Below, piece by piece: positions 1 to 8,615 of a stretch of DNA of 64,000 nt. The notes beneath the pieces are model-generated. The model worked only from the letters and a program-made list of their open reading frames with translations, did no database searches and was not told the DNA's origin. This DNA comes from Bryobacter sp. (GTDB lineage: Bacteria > Acidobacteriota > Terriglobia > Bryobacterales > Bryobacteraceae). Every line of letters starts with the position of its first letter. Position 1 is the stretch's first letter. The translations under genes and the position numbers were made by a program. Where the stretch lies: the NCBI GenBank assembly GCA_022843625.1, contig JALHNH010000034.1, positions 1-64,000 on the forward strand, given 5' to 3'.

Positions 1-14
1 CGCTCTTCCGATCT
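1..14 (+). other. Sequencing adapter remnant
   Basis: The first 14 bases, CGCTCTTCCGATCT, equal the 3' end of the common Illumina TruSeq/universal adapter. They sit exactly at the left edge, so they are most likely untrimmed adapter rather than genomic DNA. The identification of the adapter comes from memory of the kit sequence. Confidence 0.9.
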
Positions 15-16
15 GT

Positions 17-1876
17 GCGAGGGAGAAGTCGCTCTGGCTCGGGTCGGCGCGAGGACTGTTTGAATATGACGGGAAGAGGCTGGAGAACCGGAGTGCTGCT
101 CCAGAGGTTGTTTATGATGTGTCGTTTGCCCGCCAGTCAGAGCAAACCATTTTGACCGCAATGAGATCGGTTGCCCAGATCCTGAAATTTGACGGTAAGG
201 GATGGAACAAGGCGGGCGAGATTCCGCTGGCGGGAGAAGAGTTCCGGACGATTGCCGACGATGAGAAGGGAGTTTTGTGGGCAACTACGCGTACTTCGAT
301 TGTGCGTGCAGACTTTAGCTCTAATCCCCCTAGAATTCAAAATTTCAACGAACAAAATGGACTTCCGGCAGGATGGAAGAATGTCTTTCGAGTTGGCGGA
401 AGATTGCTGTTTGCAACAGAAAAAGGGCTGGTGAAGTTTGACCAGACGGCACAAAAGTTTGTGCCAGACACAAGTCTCGGGACGCAGTTCTCGAACGGGA
501 GCCAAGGGATCCTGCTGCTCAAGGAAGACTTACGAAACGGCAATGTGTGGATGAGCGGCGCCGGGTACCATGGTGTGCTGACAAAGCCTGGGCAAAAGGA
601 CTCTGAGTGGCGGCCGATGCCATTCATCAGTGCGGGGTTTGAAGATCTTTGGGTGATTCATGCCGATGCAGATGGAGTGATCTGGGGTGCTGGGAGTGAC
701 GGCCGATTGGGGCGACTGGACCCCGCGCTACAGAGCACGGGTCAGAAACCGTTTCAGGTGCTGGTGAGGCGCCTGCTGACTTCTGACACGCGTCAGATCA
801 TATTTGAAGGTGCGCCGACAAAAACGATATCGATTTCTCCAGAGCAGAACAATTTGCGCGTTGAATTTGCGGCACCATTTTTTGATGCGCCAGAGCGGGT
901 GGAATATCAGGTGGCTCTCGACCAGGCTCTGAGCGATTCTTCTACGTGGTCCACTGAAGCCTGGAAGGATCTGAGCAACCTTTGGGAGGGTTCGTACAAG
1001 CTGCGGGTGAGAGCCCGCAATCCATATGGAGTGATCAGCCCTGAAGAAGCCGTGGAGTTGCGAATCCTCCCTCCCTGGTATCGCACATGGTGGGCCTATG
1101 CGATTTATGGTGCATTGGTGGGAGGGTTGATTTGGGGAGTGTTTCGGTGGAGATTGCAAAACCTGCGTGAATCGAATCGCAGGCTGGAGCAGATCGTTGA
1201 GGAGCGGACGACTGAGATTCGGGAGCAGCGCGACCAGATTGCAGAGCAGGAGAAGCAAACCGAAGCACTGTTGCTGAATATTCTGCCTGCGCCTGTGGCA
1301 GAAGAACTGAGAACCAAGGGTTCGGTATCGCCCATGCATTTCGATGACGTGACGGTTTGTTTCACTGATTTTGTGGGGTTCACGATTTCGAGCGAGACTA
1401 TGTCGTCGGCAGATCTTGTAGCCAAACTCGATGAGTACTTTACCGAGTTTGACAAGATCATTACTGCTTATGGCCTGGAGAAATTGAAGACGATTGGTGA
1501 CTCCTACATGTTTGTATCGGGACTGCCAACGATAACAGAGGATCATGCTCATCTTGCGGTTCAGGCGGCGCTGGACATCGTGGCAAAGGCGCAAGAGCTA
1601 GGCGAGAAGAATATTGGGTTGAACTGGCGGCTTCGGGTGGGATTGCACTCAGGACCTGTGGTGGCTGGGGTGGTGGGCCTCAAGAAATTCGCGTTTGATA
1701 TCTGGGGAGATACGGTAAACCTTGCATCGCGTATGGAATCGAGCGGTGCTCCGAATCGCGTAAATCTGTCGGAGAAGACCTATTTGAAGGTGTCCAACAA
1801 AATCAATTGTGAACCTCGGGGCCTGGTGAAAACCAAAGACGGCAGAGATCTGCCGATGTATTTCGCCAATCGCTAG
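17..1876 (+). CDS. Membrane adenylate cyclase with propeller sensor (5' partial)
   Basis: A class III nucleotidyl cyclase anchored in the membrane, probably making cAMP in response to an extracytoplasmic signal. The frame is open from the adapter junction, so the GTG at 119 is internal and the N-terminus is missing. Residues just before that GTG read LWLGSARGLFEYDG, a typical two-component-regulator propeller repeat. The order is propeller repeats, a Y_Y_Y-like beta domain (about 830-1070), one membrane helix (about 1090-1145), a coiled coil, then the cyclase. Catalytic motifs are present: FTDFVGFT (metal Asp, about 1362-1385), KLKTIGDSYM (about 1480-1510) and FDIWGDTVNLASRME (about 1693-1737). 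The Lys/Asp pair predicts ATP rather than GTP as substrate. Its stop overlaps the convergent MBL gene by 4 nt. Confidence 0.9.
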   Translation, partial: AREKSLWLGSARGLFEYDGKRLENRSAAPEVVYDVSFARQSEQTILTAMRSVAQILKFDGKGWNKAGEIPLAGEEFRTIADDEKGVLWATTRTSIVRADFSSNPPRIQNFNEQNGLPAGWKNVFRVGGRLLFATEKGLVKFDQTAQKFVPDTSLGTQFSNGSQGILLLKEDLRNGNVWMSGAGYHGVLTKPGQKDSEWRPMPFISAGFEDLWVIHADADGVIWGAGSDGRLGRLDPALQSTGQKPFQVLVRRLLTSDTRQIIFEGAPTKTISISPEQNNLRVEFAAPFFDAPERVEYQVALDQALSDSSTWSTEAWKDLSNLWEGSYKLRVRARNPYGVISPEEAVELRILPPWYRTWWAYAIYGALVGGLIWGVFRWRLQNLRESNRRLEQIVEERTTEIREQRDQIAEQEKQTEALLLNILPAPVAEELRTKGSVSPMHFDDVTVCFTDFVGFTISSETMSSADLVAKLDEYFTEFDKIITAYGLEKLKTIGDSYMFVSGLPTITEDHAHLAVQAALDIVAKAQELGEKNIGLNWRLRVGLHSGPVVAGVVGLKKFAFDIWGDTVNLASRMESSGAPNRVNLSEKTYLKVSNKINCEPRGLVKTKDGRDLPMYFANR

Positions 1877-2697
1877 AGAATTACGCTTGAGCCTTCTCGA
1901 GCGATAATCACCTGATCGAATTGTTGTCTTGCGGAATCAAGAACGGCTCGCAGAAATTCGTCGGTGTGCGAAGGGTCATGGTGCGCGAGAACCAGTTGCT
2001 TGACGCCTGCGTCTTTGGCAACTTTGACACCCTCTAACCAGGTGCTGTGGCCCCAGCCCTTTTTGATCTCATACTCTTCGGGGGTAAACTGCGCATCGTA
2101 AACGAGTACGTCCGCGCCTTCAGAGTGAGTACGGATTACGTGATCAAGCGAAGGGTCACCGTGTTCGTGATCGCAGGCATGTACAATTACAGCGCCATTT
2201 GATTCGAGGCGATAACCTGAAGCACCCTGCGGGTGATTTAGTGGAAAAGGGTAGACCTTTAGACCACCGTTACAAAGAGTGTGGCTTGGAGAGCCCGCAA
2301 GAGTGGAAAAATCACGCTTGGCGGCGAGAAGATCAAAGCCCACGGGAAAGTAGGGGTGGGTCATTTGACCTTCGAGTATGTTCTTTGCTTCAGAGGCGGC
2401 CTTAGTAGTGTGAAAGCGGACGTGATTGGATGGACTGTACAGCGGGGCAAAGAAAGGGATGCCCTGAATATGATCCCAATGGAAGTGGGTCATCAGGATG
2501 TCTATGTCGATACTTTTGCCTTCAGCACGTTGAATTAGATCAAGGCCAAGTTTCCTTGCCCCGGTGCCACCGTCAATCAGAACGACTTCGCCATTGCCCA
2601 GGCGCAACTCAAGACAAGTAGTGTTACCACCAAAGCCCAGGTTCTCCGGAGCAGGCGTCGGAATCGACCCCCGCACCCCCCAGAATTTCAGCTCCAT
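1873..2697 (-). CDS. MBL-fold metallo-hydrolase
   Basis: A 274-aa cytoplasmic metallo-beta-lactamase-fold hydrolase. It starts MELKFWGVRGSIPTP, the signature of a subgroup related to ribonuclease Z, PhnP and class II phosphodiesterases. The metal-binding motif is THFHWDH, followed by further His/Asp ligands in HACDHEHGD and a late LAHHDPSH. An upstream ATG at 2730 exists, but AGAGGA lies 9 nt before the ATG at 2697, which I prefer. It sits between a cAMP-producing enzyme and a cAMP-binding channel, so a phosphodiesterase role is attractive but is inferred only from context. The substrate is unknown. Confidence 0.85.
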   Translation of the reverse strand: MELKFWGVRGSIPTPAPENLGFGGNTTCLELRLGNGEVVLIDGGTGARKLGLDLIQRAEGKSIDIDILMTHFHWDHIQGIPFFAPLYSPSNHVRFHTTKAASEAKNILEGQMTHPYFPVGFDLLAAKRDFSTLAGSPSHTLCNGGLKVYPFPLNHPQGASGYRLESNGAVIVHACDHEHGDPSLDHVIRTHSEGADVLVYDAQFTPEEYEIKKGWGHSTWLEGVKVAKDAGVKQLVLAHHDPSHTDEFLRAVLDSARQQFDQVIIAREGSSVIL

Positions 2698-2780
2698 GCG
2701 GAGTAGTCCTCTTTCTTGGTCCGACATCAATCTAATGATTGTAATGGAGAATGATTTTCCGCGCCGGACCTCGCTACAAT

Positions 2781-4016
2781 ATGGAGACCATGCAAGGCGA
2801 TCACATCTCTCGAGTCATTTTCGAATATGCTTCGCGCATAGGAGATGCGCGTGAGACGGGTGCGAATCTTCAGCTGAATGCAGACATGGCCCGGAGTCTG
2901 GTGGGGGCGGACCGTTGCAGCATCTGGCTGATCGACCGCAAGTCGAATGAGCTTTGGACGAAGGTGGCGCATGGGGTGGATGAATTGCGGATTCCGATGG
3001 GCAAAGGGCTGGTGGGAGCTTCGATTGAAACCAACGAAACTATCGTTGTAAACGATACCTCTCAGGACCCACGATTTTTGAATCCGGTTGGGGCCTACCA
3101 GACGGTGTCGATGCTAGTGATTCCTTTGCGTTCTTCGGATGGATCAGTGATTGGGGCACTGCAGGCGTTGAACAAGCCGGGCGGTTTTTCAAAAGAGGAT
3201 GTTGATTTGTTGGCACTGGCAGCAAATTACTCGGCGTCAGCAATTGAAAACCAGAGGCTGCGACATGAGGCGGAATCTGCGCGGCTAATGATGCGCGAGC
3301 TTGAAATTGCGCGTGATGTACAGCAGCGGCTTTTTCCGGAAACCAACCCGCAGTATCCAACGCTCGATTGCACTGCGAGTTGCCGGGCTGCGAAATCGGT
3401 AGGCGGAGACTATTACGACTTCATCCCAATGTCGGATGGGGGATTGTTTTTTACGCTGGGGGATGTTTCGGGCAAAGGGATTGCAGCGGCCGTGTTGATG
3501 GCAAGTATTCAGGCGTCGATCCGGTCGCAGGTGATGACGCCTCCGTCTTCGCTTGAGCAGTTGATGGGCTCATTCAATCTGGCCGTGGCATCGTTCTCAC
3601 GCTCAGAGCGATATTCGACGCTATTTTGCGGCTACTTTGATCCCACACACCGCAAGCTGACTTACGTGAATGCCGGGCAGGTGGAGCCGATGTTATTGCG
3701 AGCAGCGACTGGCAAGGTAGAGCGGCTGTCCACGGGTGGGCCGCCGGTAGGATTACTTTCTTTCTCGATGTATTCGCAAGAAGAAATTCCCTTTGAAGCT
3801 GGCGACATATTGCTTTGCTACTCCGATGGCATTAGCGAGTCGACGAATATGGATGATGAGATGTGGGATGACGTAGAAGTAAGGCATTTGCTTGAAGCCT
3901 CGCGTGGACGGAGTGCAGTTGAAATTCAAAAGATCATCATCGATGCAGCCGATGCCTTTGCGGGAGAAGCAGAACAGGCAGATGATTTAACGGTAATGGT
4001 GATTCGCGGCATCTGA
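2781..4016 (+). CDS. GAF-domain SpoIIE/RsbU-type PP2C phosphatase
   Basis: A cytoplasmic signalling phosphatase of about 411 residues. The first part is a GAF sensor (about residues 20-170 from this start). A short helix follows (MMRELEIARDVQQRLFP), a linker typical of RsbU-like proteins, and then a SpoIIE catalytic domain. Metal-binding acidic motifs are visible: GGDYYDF, LGDVSGKGIAAAVLMA and a terminal QADDLTVMVIR. Such proteins dephosphorylate anti-sigma-factor antagonists in partner-switching pathways, but no antagonist or anti-sigma gene is adjacent. The start is uncertain: ATG codons occur at 2751, 2781 and 2790. The gene is divergent from the MBL gene with under 90 bp between them. Confidence 0.9.
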   Translation: METMQGDHISRVIFEYASRIGDARETGANLQLNADMARSLVGADRCSIWLIDRKSNELWTKVAHGVDELRIPMGKGLVGASIETNETIVVNDTSQDPRFLNPVGAYQTVSMLVIPLRSSDGSVIGALQALNKPGGFSKEDVDLLALAANYSASAIENQRLRHEAESARLMMRELEIARDVQQRLFPETNPQYPTLDCTASCRAAKSVGGDYYDFIPMSDGGLFFTLGDVSGKGIAAAVLMASIQASIRSQVMTPPSSLEQLMGSFNLAVASFSRSERYSTLFCGYFDPTHRKLTYVNAGQVEPMLLRAATGKVERLSTGGPPVGLLSFSMYSQEEIPFEAGDILLCYSDGISESTNMDDEMWDDVEVRHLLEASRGRSAVEIQKIIIDAADAFAGEAEQADDLTVMVIRGI

Positions 4017-4039
4017 TTCGGCTATAATCCAAAGTTTAG

Positions 4040-4067
4040 TTGTCAGCTTTGCTTATGGATATATTAC
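4040..4067 (+). promoter_or_regulatory. Putative promoter of the MscS/cNMP channel gene
   Basis: TTGTCA at 4040-4045 and TATTAC at 4062-4067 are separated by 16 nt. Transcription would start close to the GTG at 4074, predicting a leaderless message. This agrees with the absence of a Shine-Dalgarno sequence before that GTG. The call is by eye only. Confidence 0.35.
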
Positions 4068-4073
4068 AATTCT

Positions 4074-5498
4074 GTGTCTAATCTTCGGCGACTACTCTGG
4101 CCATTAGTTACCTGTTTTTTATTCCTATACCCTGCTTACTTCCTTGAGGATCTCCTGCGTGAACTTCAAGCTGGTGCGACGGTACAGGCACTTTTCATTT
4201 TCCGGCATGCAATTGGGGTGGGGATCTGGCTGGCGGTGGCGTGGCTGTTGAACGAAGTGATTCACGTGGTGGCGTGGGACCGTGTCAGCCAGCCGGTGCC
4301 GACGATCCTGAAGCACATTGTTTCGATTCTGATCTTCGGGATAGCGATTACGGGGATTTTCGGATTTGTGTTTGGGCAGTCGGTAACAGGGATTTGGGCT
4401 ACTTCTGGTGTGTTTGGGCTGGTGTTTGGATTTGCGGGGAGGTCTCTGATTGCGGACCTGTTTTGCGGGATCGCCTTACATCTGGACCCTCCGTTTCGAA
4501 TCGGAGACTGGATCGAGTGGCGCGAGGGGAACGAAGAAATTCTGGCCCGAGTAGAGCAGATCAACTGGCGCAGCACTCGCGTGCATGCTCGCGACGATAC
4601 CAAGACTTTGTTTATTCCGAACTCGCACCTGTCGTCTGTGGCAATTACTAACGTATTTGCTCCGCTGGGGCGGACACGTCAAATTGTAAGGATTCCGCTG
4701 GACCCTGCTGAAGATCTGACGCGGGCGATGAGGGTGCTGCTGGCAGGAGCGTTGACGGCAGAGGGCCCGCTGGCTGAGCCAGAGCCGGACGTGTTGATTG
4801 AGAGTGTGGGGCCGGAGGGGACAACGGTACAGATCCGGTATTGGCATGAGCCGGAGACTTCGATTGCGAAGGTAAGGGGAGCGGTGTTGCTATCGGTGTT
4901 GGGAGCGCTGGCCAAGGCGGGGATTCAAACGGCGCGGAACCGGCATGAAGTGCTGACGGCCCCGCTGCAGGTGGATCGAGTGGAGCGCTATGACCCGCTT
5001 TCAATTCTGCGACGGCTGGAGATCTTCGCGGGATTTGAGAATTCTGAAATTGAGGCCATTGCAACGCAGGCAGAACGGCTGGAGTTTGAGGCTGGGGCGA
5101 GGATTGTGGTGCAGGGGGAGCCGGGGAGTTCATTGTTTTTCGTTCTCGAAGGGTTGCTGGATGTCTACATCGAGCAGAGTGGCAAGCCGATGTTACGGGT
5201 GAACCGGCTTGGGCCGGGGCAGTATTTTGGAGAGATGTCGCTGTTGACAGGAGACCCTCGATCAGCGACGGTGAGTGCGGCAACGAGCGTTGTGGTTTAT
5301 CAGGTTTCGAAGGCGGTGCTGGAGCCGATCCTGAACGCACGGCCGAGTGTTGTGCATGAGCTAGCTGAGACGGTGGCGCGGCGGCAGATGCAGAATCAGT
5401 CGAGCCTGAAGGAGTCCACCCCACAGGAAGCAGAGGCGGTGCATGACGGATTTGCCAAGCAGATGCTAGCCAAGATCATGGGATACTTTGCGAGTTGA
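4074..5498 (+). CDS. MscS-family channel with cyclic-nucleotide-binding domain
   Basis: An inner-membrane small-conductance mechanosensitive-type channel of 474 residues, fused to a cytoplasmic cNMP-binding domain. Four hydrophobic helices fill residues 5-140. The last is the pore helix, ending in GVFGLVFGFAGRSLIADLFCG, followed by the MscS beta domain (PFRIGDWIEW, ... TLFIPNSHL). The C-terminal part (about 315-435) is a CRP-like domain whose phosphate-binding cassette FGEMSLLTGDPRSATV keeps the Glu and Arg that hold the cyclic phosphate. These fusions are known as bacterial cyclic-nucleotide-gated channels. An adenylate cyclase 2.2 kb upstream makes cAMP the likely ligand. The start is GTG. 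The 3' end overlaps the convergent gene by 23 nt. Confidence 0.92.
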   Translation: MSNLRRLLWPLVTCFLFLYPAYFLEDLLRELQAGATVQALFIFRHAIGVGIWLAVAWLLNEVIHVVAWDRVSQPVPTILKHIVSILIFGIAITGIFGFVFGQSVTGIWATSGVFGLVFGFAGRSLIADLFCGIALHLDPPFRIGDWIEWREGNEEILARVEQINWRSTRVHARDDTKTLFIPNSHLSSVAITNVFAPLGRTRQIVRIPLDPAEDLTRAMRVLLAGALTAEGPLAEPEPDVLIESVGPEGTTVQIRYWHEPETSIAKVRGAVLLSVLGALAKAGIQTARNRHEVLTAPLQVDRVERYDPLSILRRLEIFAGFENSEIEAIATQAERLEFEAGARIVVQGEPGSSLFFVLEGLLDVYIEQSGKPMLRVNRLGPGQYFGEMSLLTGDPRSATVSAATSVVVYQVSKAVLEPILNARPSVVHELAETVARRQMQNQSSLKESTPQEAEAVHDGFAKQMLAKIMGYFAS

Positions 5499-6828
5499 TC
5501 AAGCCGAGAGCGGATTTCACAATTGCTTCGCCGCTGCCTGAGACCACGCGGGCGCTGATGACTTCGTAGGTGCCTTCGGGGTAGGCTTTGCTGTTGGGGA
5601 TGTAGCCGAGGGCGGCATTGGTTTGGGTGGCGATGATGGTGAAGCTGGCCCTGGCATTTTGCTTTATGTCGAGGCCGAGTTCTACGAAGATTTCTCCTGG
5701 GAGGCCAAGCCAAACCAGATCCTTGCCTATGCGCAAGATCTGAATTTCTGCCGGATAGGGCCTGCCAGATCTCGAATCGTTTTCAAGGATACGGGCGGCT
5801 TTGGCCAGCACCAAGGTGGCAGTGCTTTTGCTGCGGGCTTCGGTGGCGGCGGCGACTTCATCGGGGGTGGCCTTGATGGCTTCGAGTTGGATTGTTTCGC
5901 TTTGTCCGCTCAGTTTGGTGTCGTTGACTGGAGTGGCCTCGTCTATTGACCGGAGCACGGCGGCGGCAAGAATTGTGCCGATGCGGGCGGCTTCTGTGTG
6001 GCCTTTTTGCGGACGTTTGGAGGTGGTGTCGATGTGATTGATGTTGCCTGAGCAACCCATCGTAAACACGGTGACGAGTTGGCGGCCGCGGGCGAGCTTG
6101 AGAGCCTCGCTGAGGGCGTAGACGTAGTCGGCAGAATACTCGAGGCCGCCGATAGTGTCGAGGTGCATGGCGTAGTTGACGTAGACGGCAATGGCCTTAC
6201 CGTCTTCACCTTCGACATAGACGACTGGGACGGCAGGGTCGATGGGGCCTGCGGGCTTAACGATATCCGGGTTGAGCTTCCCGGGATTCCAGGCGACGGT
6301 ACCGTCTCGCATATGGAAGCGGCGGTTGAAGGGGAGAGTGGCTTCCTGGCCGATGGTAGCGAAGACTTTTGCGGGACGCAGCGATTTGACTGCTGCAGCG
6401 ACGCTTTGTGCGATCAGGGCGGGAAGAGTTTGGGAGTAAGTGGTGGCGATTTGTTTCATGTCGCCATCGAGTTGGTAGCGAGACCAGCCGCTGAGGAGGA
6501 CCGGTGCGGTGTGGGCGTGTGTGGCGCTGATCATGACCTGGTGTTGGGGGATGCCGGTCAGGTCTTCGATCCAGACGCGGGCGGCGGCGGCGATGCCTTC
6601 GGGCATGCTGGTGAGGTCGCAAGAGACCAGGGCTATTCTCACGCCATCGTTTTCAAAGACGAGGGCGCGAGCGAGGAGAGGATCGTGTGTGGCAGTGGCC
6701 GCGCGATTGAAGAAGTAGCCGGACATGGCCGCGCCTTGCGGAGGTGTGATGTCGACAGTGGACGCGCCTGCCCTGATGGCGGCGGCTGCATTCAGCGCTA
6801 CAATTCCTAACACGACAATGCGAATCAT
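5476..6828 (-). CDS. Neutral/alkaline ceramidase-like secreted protein
   Basis: A 450-aa exported protein related to the N-terminal domain of neutral/alkaline non-lysosomal ceramidases. A signal peptide (MIRIVVLGIVALNAAAAIRA) leads into the characteristic VDITPPQG motif. A histidine-rich ISATHAHTAP motif and a GCSGNINH motif match the family's zinc and catalytic regions. True ceramidases are usually longer with a C-terminal domain, so this may act on another amide or lipid substrate. Its ATG overlaps the divergent M20 peptidase start. A GTG at 6813 is an alternative. Confidence 0.85.
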   Translation of the reverse strand: MIRIVVLGIVALNAAAAIRAGASTVDITPPQGAAMSGYFFNRAATATHDPLLARALVFENDGVRIALVSCDLTSMPEGIAAAARVWIEDLTGIPQHQVMISATHAHTAPVLLSGWSRYQLDGDMKQIATTYSQTLPALIAQSVAAAVKSLRPAKVFATIGQEATLPFNRRFHMRDGTVAWNPGKLNPDIVKPAGPIDPAVPVVYVEGEDGKAIAVYVNYAMHLDTIGGLEYSADYVYALSEALKLARGRQLVTVFTMGCSGNINHIDTTSKRPQKGHTEAARIGTILAAAVLRSIDEATPVNDTKLSGQSETIQLEAIKATPDEVAAATEARSKSTATLVLAKAARILENDSRSGRPYPAEIQILRIGKDLVWLGLPGEIFVELGLDIKQNARASFTIIATQTNAALGYIPNSKAYPEGTYEVISARVVSGSGEAIVKSALGLINSQSIP

Positions 6829-8308
6829 GATTCAAACTATAGCCGCACTTTGCGTTTGCGGGAGCTTCCTTTTTGGTGCCGATGCGGTGCAGGATTATGT
6901 GAAGGCTCGTGAGCAGGCGATTCTGAAAGAGTTTGCGGGGCTGGTTGCGATTCCGAATGTTTCTGCGGATCTGCCGAATGTGCGACGGAATGCTGTCGCG
7001 ATTCAGAAGATGTTTGAGCAGCGTGGGGTGCCGACGCGGTTGCTGGTGCTGAATGATTATGCGCCGATTGTGTTTGGGGAGATTGTGACGCCGGGGGCCA
7101 AGCGCACGGTGAACTTTTATGCGCATTACGACGGGATGCCGGTGAACCCTGCCGAGTGGATCAACAAGCAGCCGTTTTTGCCTGAGTTGCGGGATGGAGC
7201 GAGCAAGGTGTTGCCGCTGGAGCAGGCCAAGTACGACGGGGAGTGGCGGCTTTATGGGCGTGCTTCGGCTGATGACAAGGCCCCGATCATGGCTATGTTG
7301 ATTGCGCTGGATGCAATCAAGGCTTTGGGGATGAAGCACCAGTCGAATATCCGTTTCTTCTTTGAGGGTGAGGAGGAGGCTGGGTCTACTCACCTGACTG
7401 AGTATTTGAAGGCGCATAAGGAGCTTGTGAAGGGGGATCTGTGGTTGATCTGTGATGGGCCGGTGCATCAGAACCGGCAGCAATCGGTTGTGTTTGGGGT
7501 GCGTGGGTCTACGAATTTGAATTTGACTGTTTACGGGCCGAAGAAGGGTTTGCATTCGGGGCATTATGGGGGCTGGGTGCCGAACCCGGCGCAGCGGCTG
7601 GCTCGGTTGATCGCCGGGTTTAGCGATGGCGAGGGGCATGTGCTGGTGAAGGATTTCTATAAGGGGGTGGTGCCTTTTAATGCTGCGGAGCTGGCGGCGA
7701 TTCAGAGGATTCCTGCTGTAGAGGAGATGTTGAAGGAGGAGTTTGGGATTGCTGATACCGAGGGAGATGGGAAGCGGCTGTTTGAGACTTATTCGCTGCC
7801 GACGCTGAACTTGCGGGGGATCCAGGCGGCAAATGTGGGAAGTATGGCGACGAATGTGGTGCCGGCGGAAGCGAATGCGACGCTGGATATTCGGCTGGTA
7901 AAGGGGCTGGACTGGAAGACCCAACTTGAGCGGGTGAAGGCTCATGTTGCGGCTCAGGGTTATCTGGTGCTGGATCGCGCGCCGACGGATGAGGAGCGGC
8001 GGAAGCATTCGAAGATCGTAAAGGTGACGACTCGCGAGGGTTATAACTCGGTGCGGACGCCGCTGAATTTGCCGATTGCGCAGGAGGTGGTGAAGCTTGT
8101 CGAGTCTGTGGCCGGGCCGGTGGTGCAGATTCCGTCACATGGGGGGAGTGTGCCGCTGGCGATGTTTGAGGAGGTGACGGGGATGCCGCTGGTTATGGTG
8201 CCGATTGTGAACCACGACAATAATCAACATGCGCCGAATGAGAATTTGCGGTTGCAGAATTTGTGGGATGGGATTCGGGTGATGACTGTGCTGTTAAGCC
8301 GGCTCTAG
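6818..8308 (+). CDS. Secreted M20 family metallopeptidase
   Basis: A dizinc carboxypeptidase-like enzyme of about 496 residues, exported by a short signal peptide (MRIMIQTIAALCVCGSFLFGADA). Family motifs are visible: YAHYDGMPV (first metal ligand with catalytic Asp), RASADDKAPIMAM, FEGEEEAGS (catalytic Glu with metal ligand), LHSGHYGG in the dimerisation domain, and a late NHDNNQHAPNENL carrying the final His. It belongs to the M20 dipeptidase-like group. A longer reading from 6725 would lose the signal peptide, so ATG 6818 or 6827 is preferred. The 5' end overlaps that of the divergent ceramidase-like gene. Confidence 0.9.
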   Translation: MRIMIQTIAALCVCGSFLFGADAVQDYVKAREQAILKEFAGLVAIPNVSADLPNVRRNAVAIQKMFEQRGVPTRLLVLNDYAPIVFGEIVTPGAKRTVNFYAHYDGMPVNPAEWINKQPFLPELRDGASKVLPLEQAKYDGEWRLYGRASADDKAPIMAMLIALDAIKALGMKHQSNIRFFFEGEEEAGSTHLTEYLKAHKELVKGDLWLICDGPVHQNRQQSVVFGVRGSTNLNLTVYGPKKGLHSGHYGGWVPNPAQRLARLIAGFSDGEGHVLVKDFYKGVVPFNAAELAAIQRIPAVEEMLKEEFGIADTEGDGKRLFETYSLPTLNLRGIQAANVGSMATNVVPAEANATLDIRLVKGLDWKTQLERVKAHVAAQGYLVLDRAPTDEERRKHSKIVKVTTREGYNSVRTPLNLPIAQEVVKLVESVAGPVVQIPSHGGSVPLAMFEEVTGMPLVMVPIVNHDNNQHAPNENLRLQNLWDGIRVMTVLLSRL

Positions 8309-8345
8309 GGGGTGGTACCGGACTTGGTGTATTCAAAACAATCCA

Positions 8346-8615
8346 ATGATCTCCACACTCAGAGAAGACAATTTGGTGAATATTCCGGCTGAGATTGCCG
8401 ATCAACTTGGCCTCGAAGAGGGTAGCCGCCTTAAGTGGAGTCATGGCGAGGCGGCAGGAACCATTCTGATTGAGGTCTTGCCGAGCAAGAGGCAAGTGCC
8501 TAAGCGAATGCAAGTACTTGGCGCTTCGATTGTAAATCGCAACCTGGTGCAGGAGTTGATCGACGAGCGCGTTGCCGAGGATCAATTGGAAAACGATAGC
8601 CAGGCGAGGGCGTAG
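8346..8615 (+). CDS. AbrB/MazE-like DNA-binding protein
   Basis: An 89-aa protein with an N-terminal swapped-hairpin AbrB-type domain (residues 1-45; DNLVNIPAEIADQLGLEEGSRLKW) and a helical tail. Such proteins are transition-state regulators or antitoxins. No toxin gene is adjacent: the next gene on the same strand is unrelated and the neighbour opposite is an esterase. An orphan regulator is therefore more likely than a toxin-antitoxin pair. The 3' end overlaps the convergent esterase gene by 34 nt. Confidence 0.75.
   Translation: MISTLREDNLVNIPAEIADQLGLEEGSRLKWSHGEAAGTILIEVLPSKRQVPKRMQVLGASIVNRNLVQELIDERVAEDQLENDSQARA

Noticed and set aside
6653..8008. 451-aa open frame on the minus strand
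   Set aside because: It lies antisense to the M20 peptidase, is rich in Arg/His/Pro and Leu, and has no domain; an artefact of codon bias.
8346..8615. AbrB-type gene as half of a toxin-antitoxin pair
   Set aside because: No toxin-sized partner gene lies next to it on the same strand.
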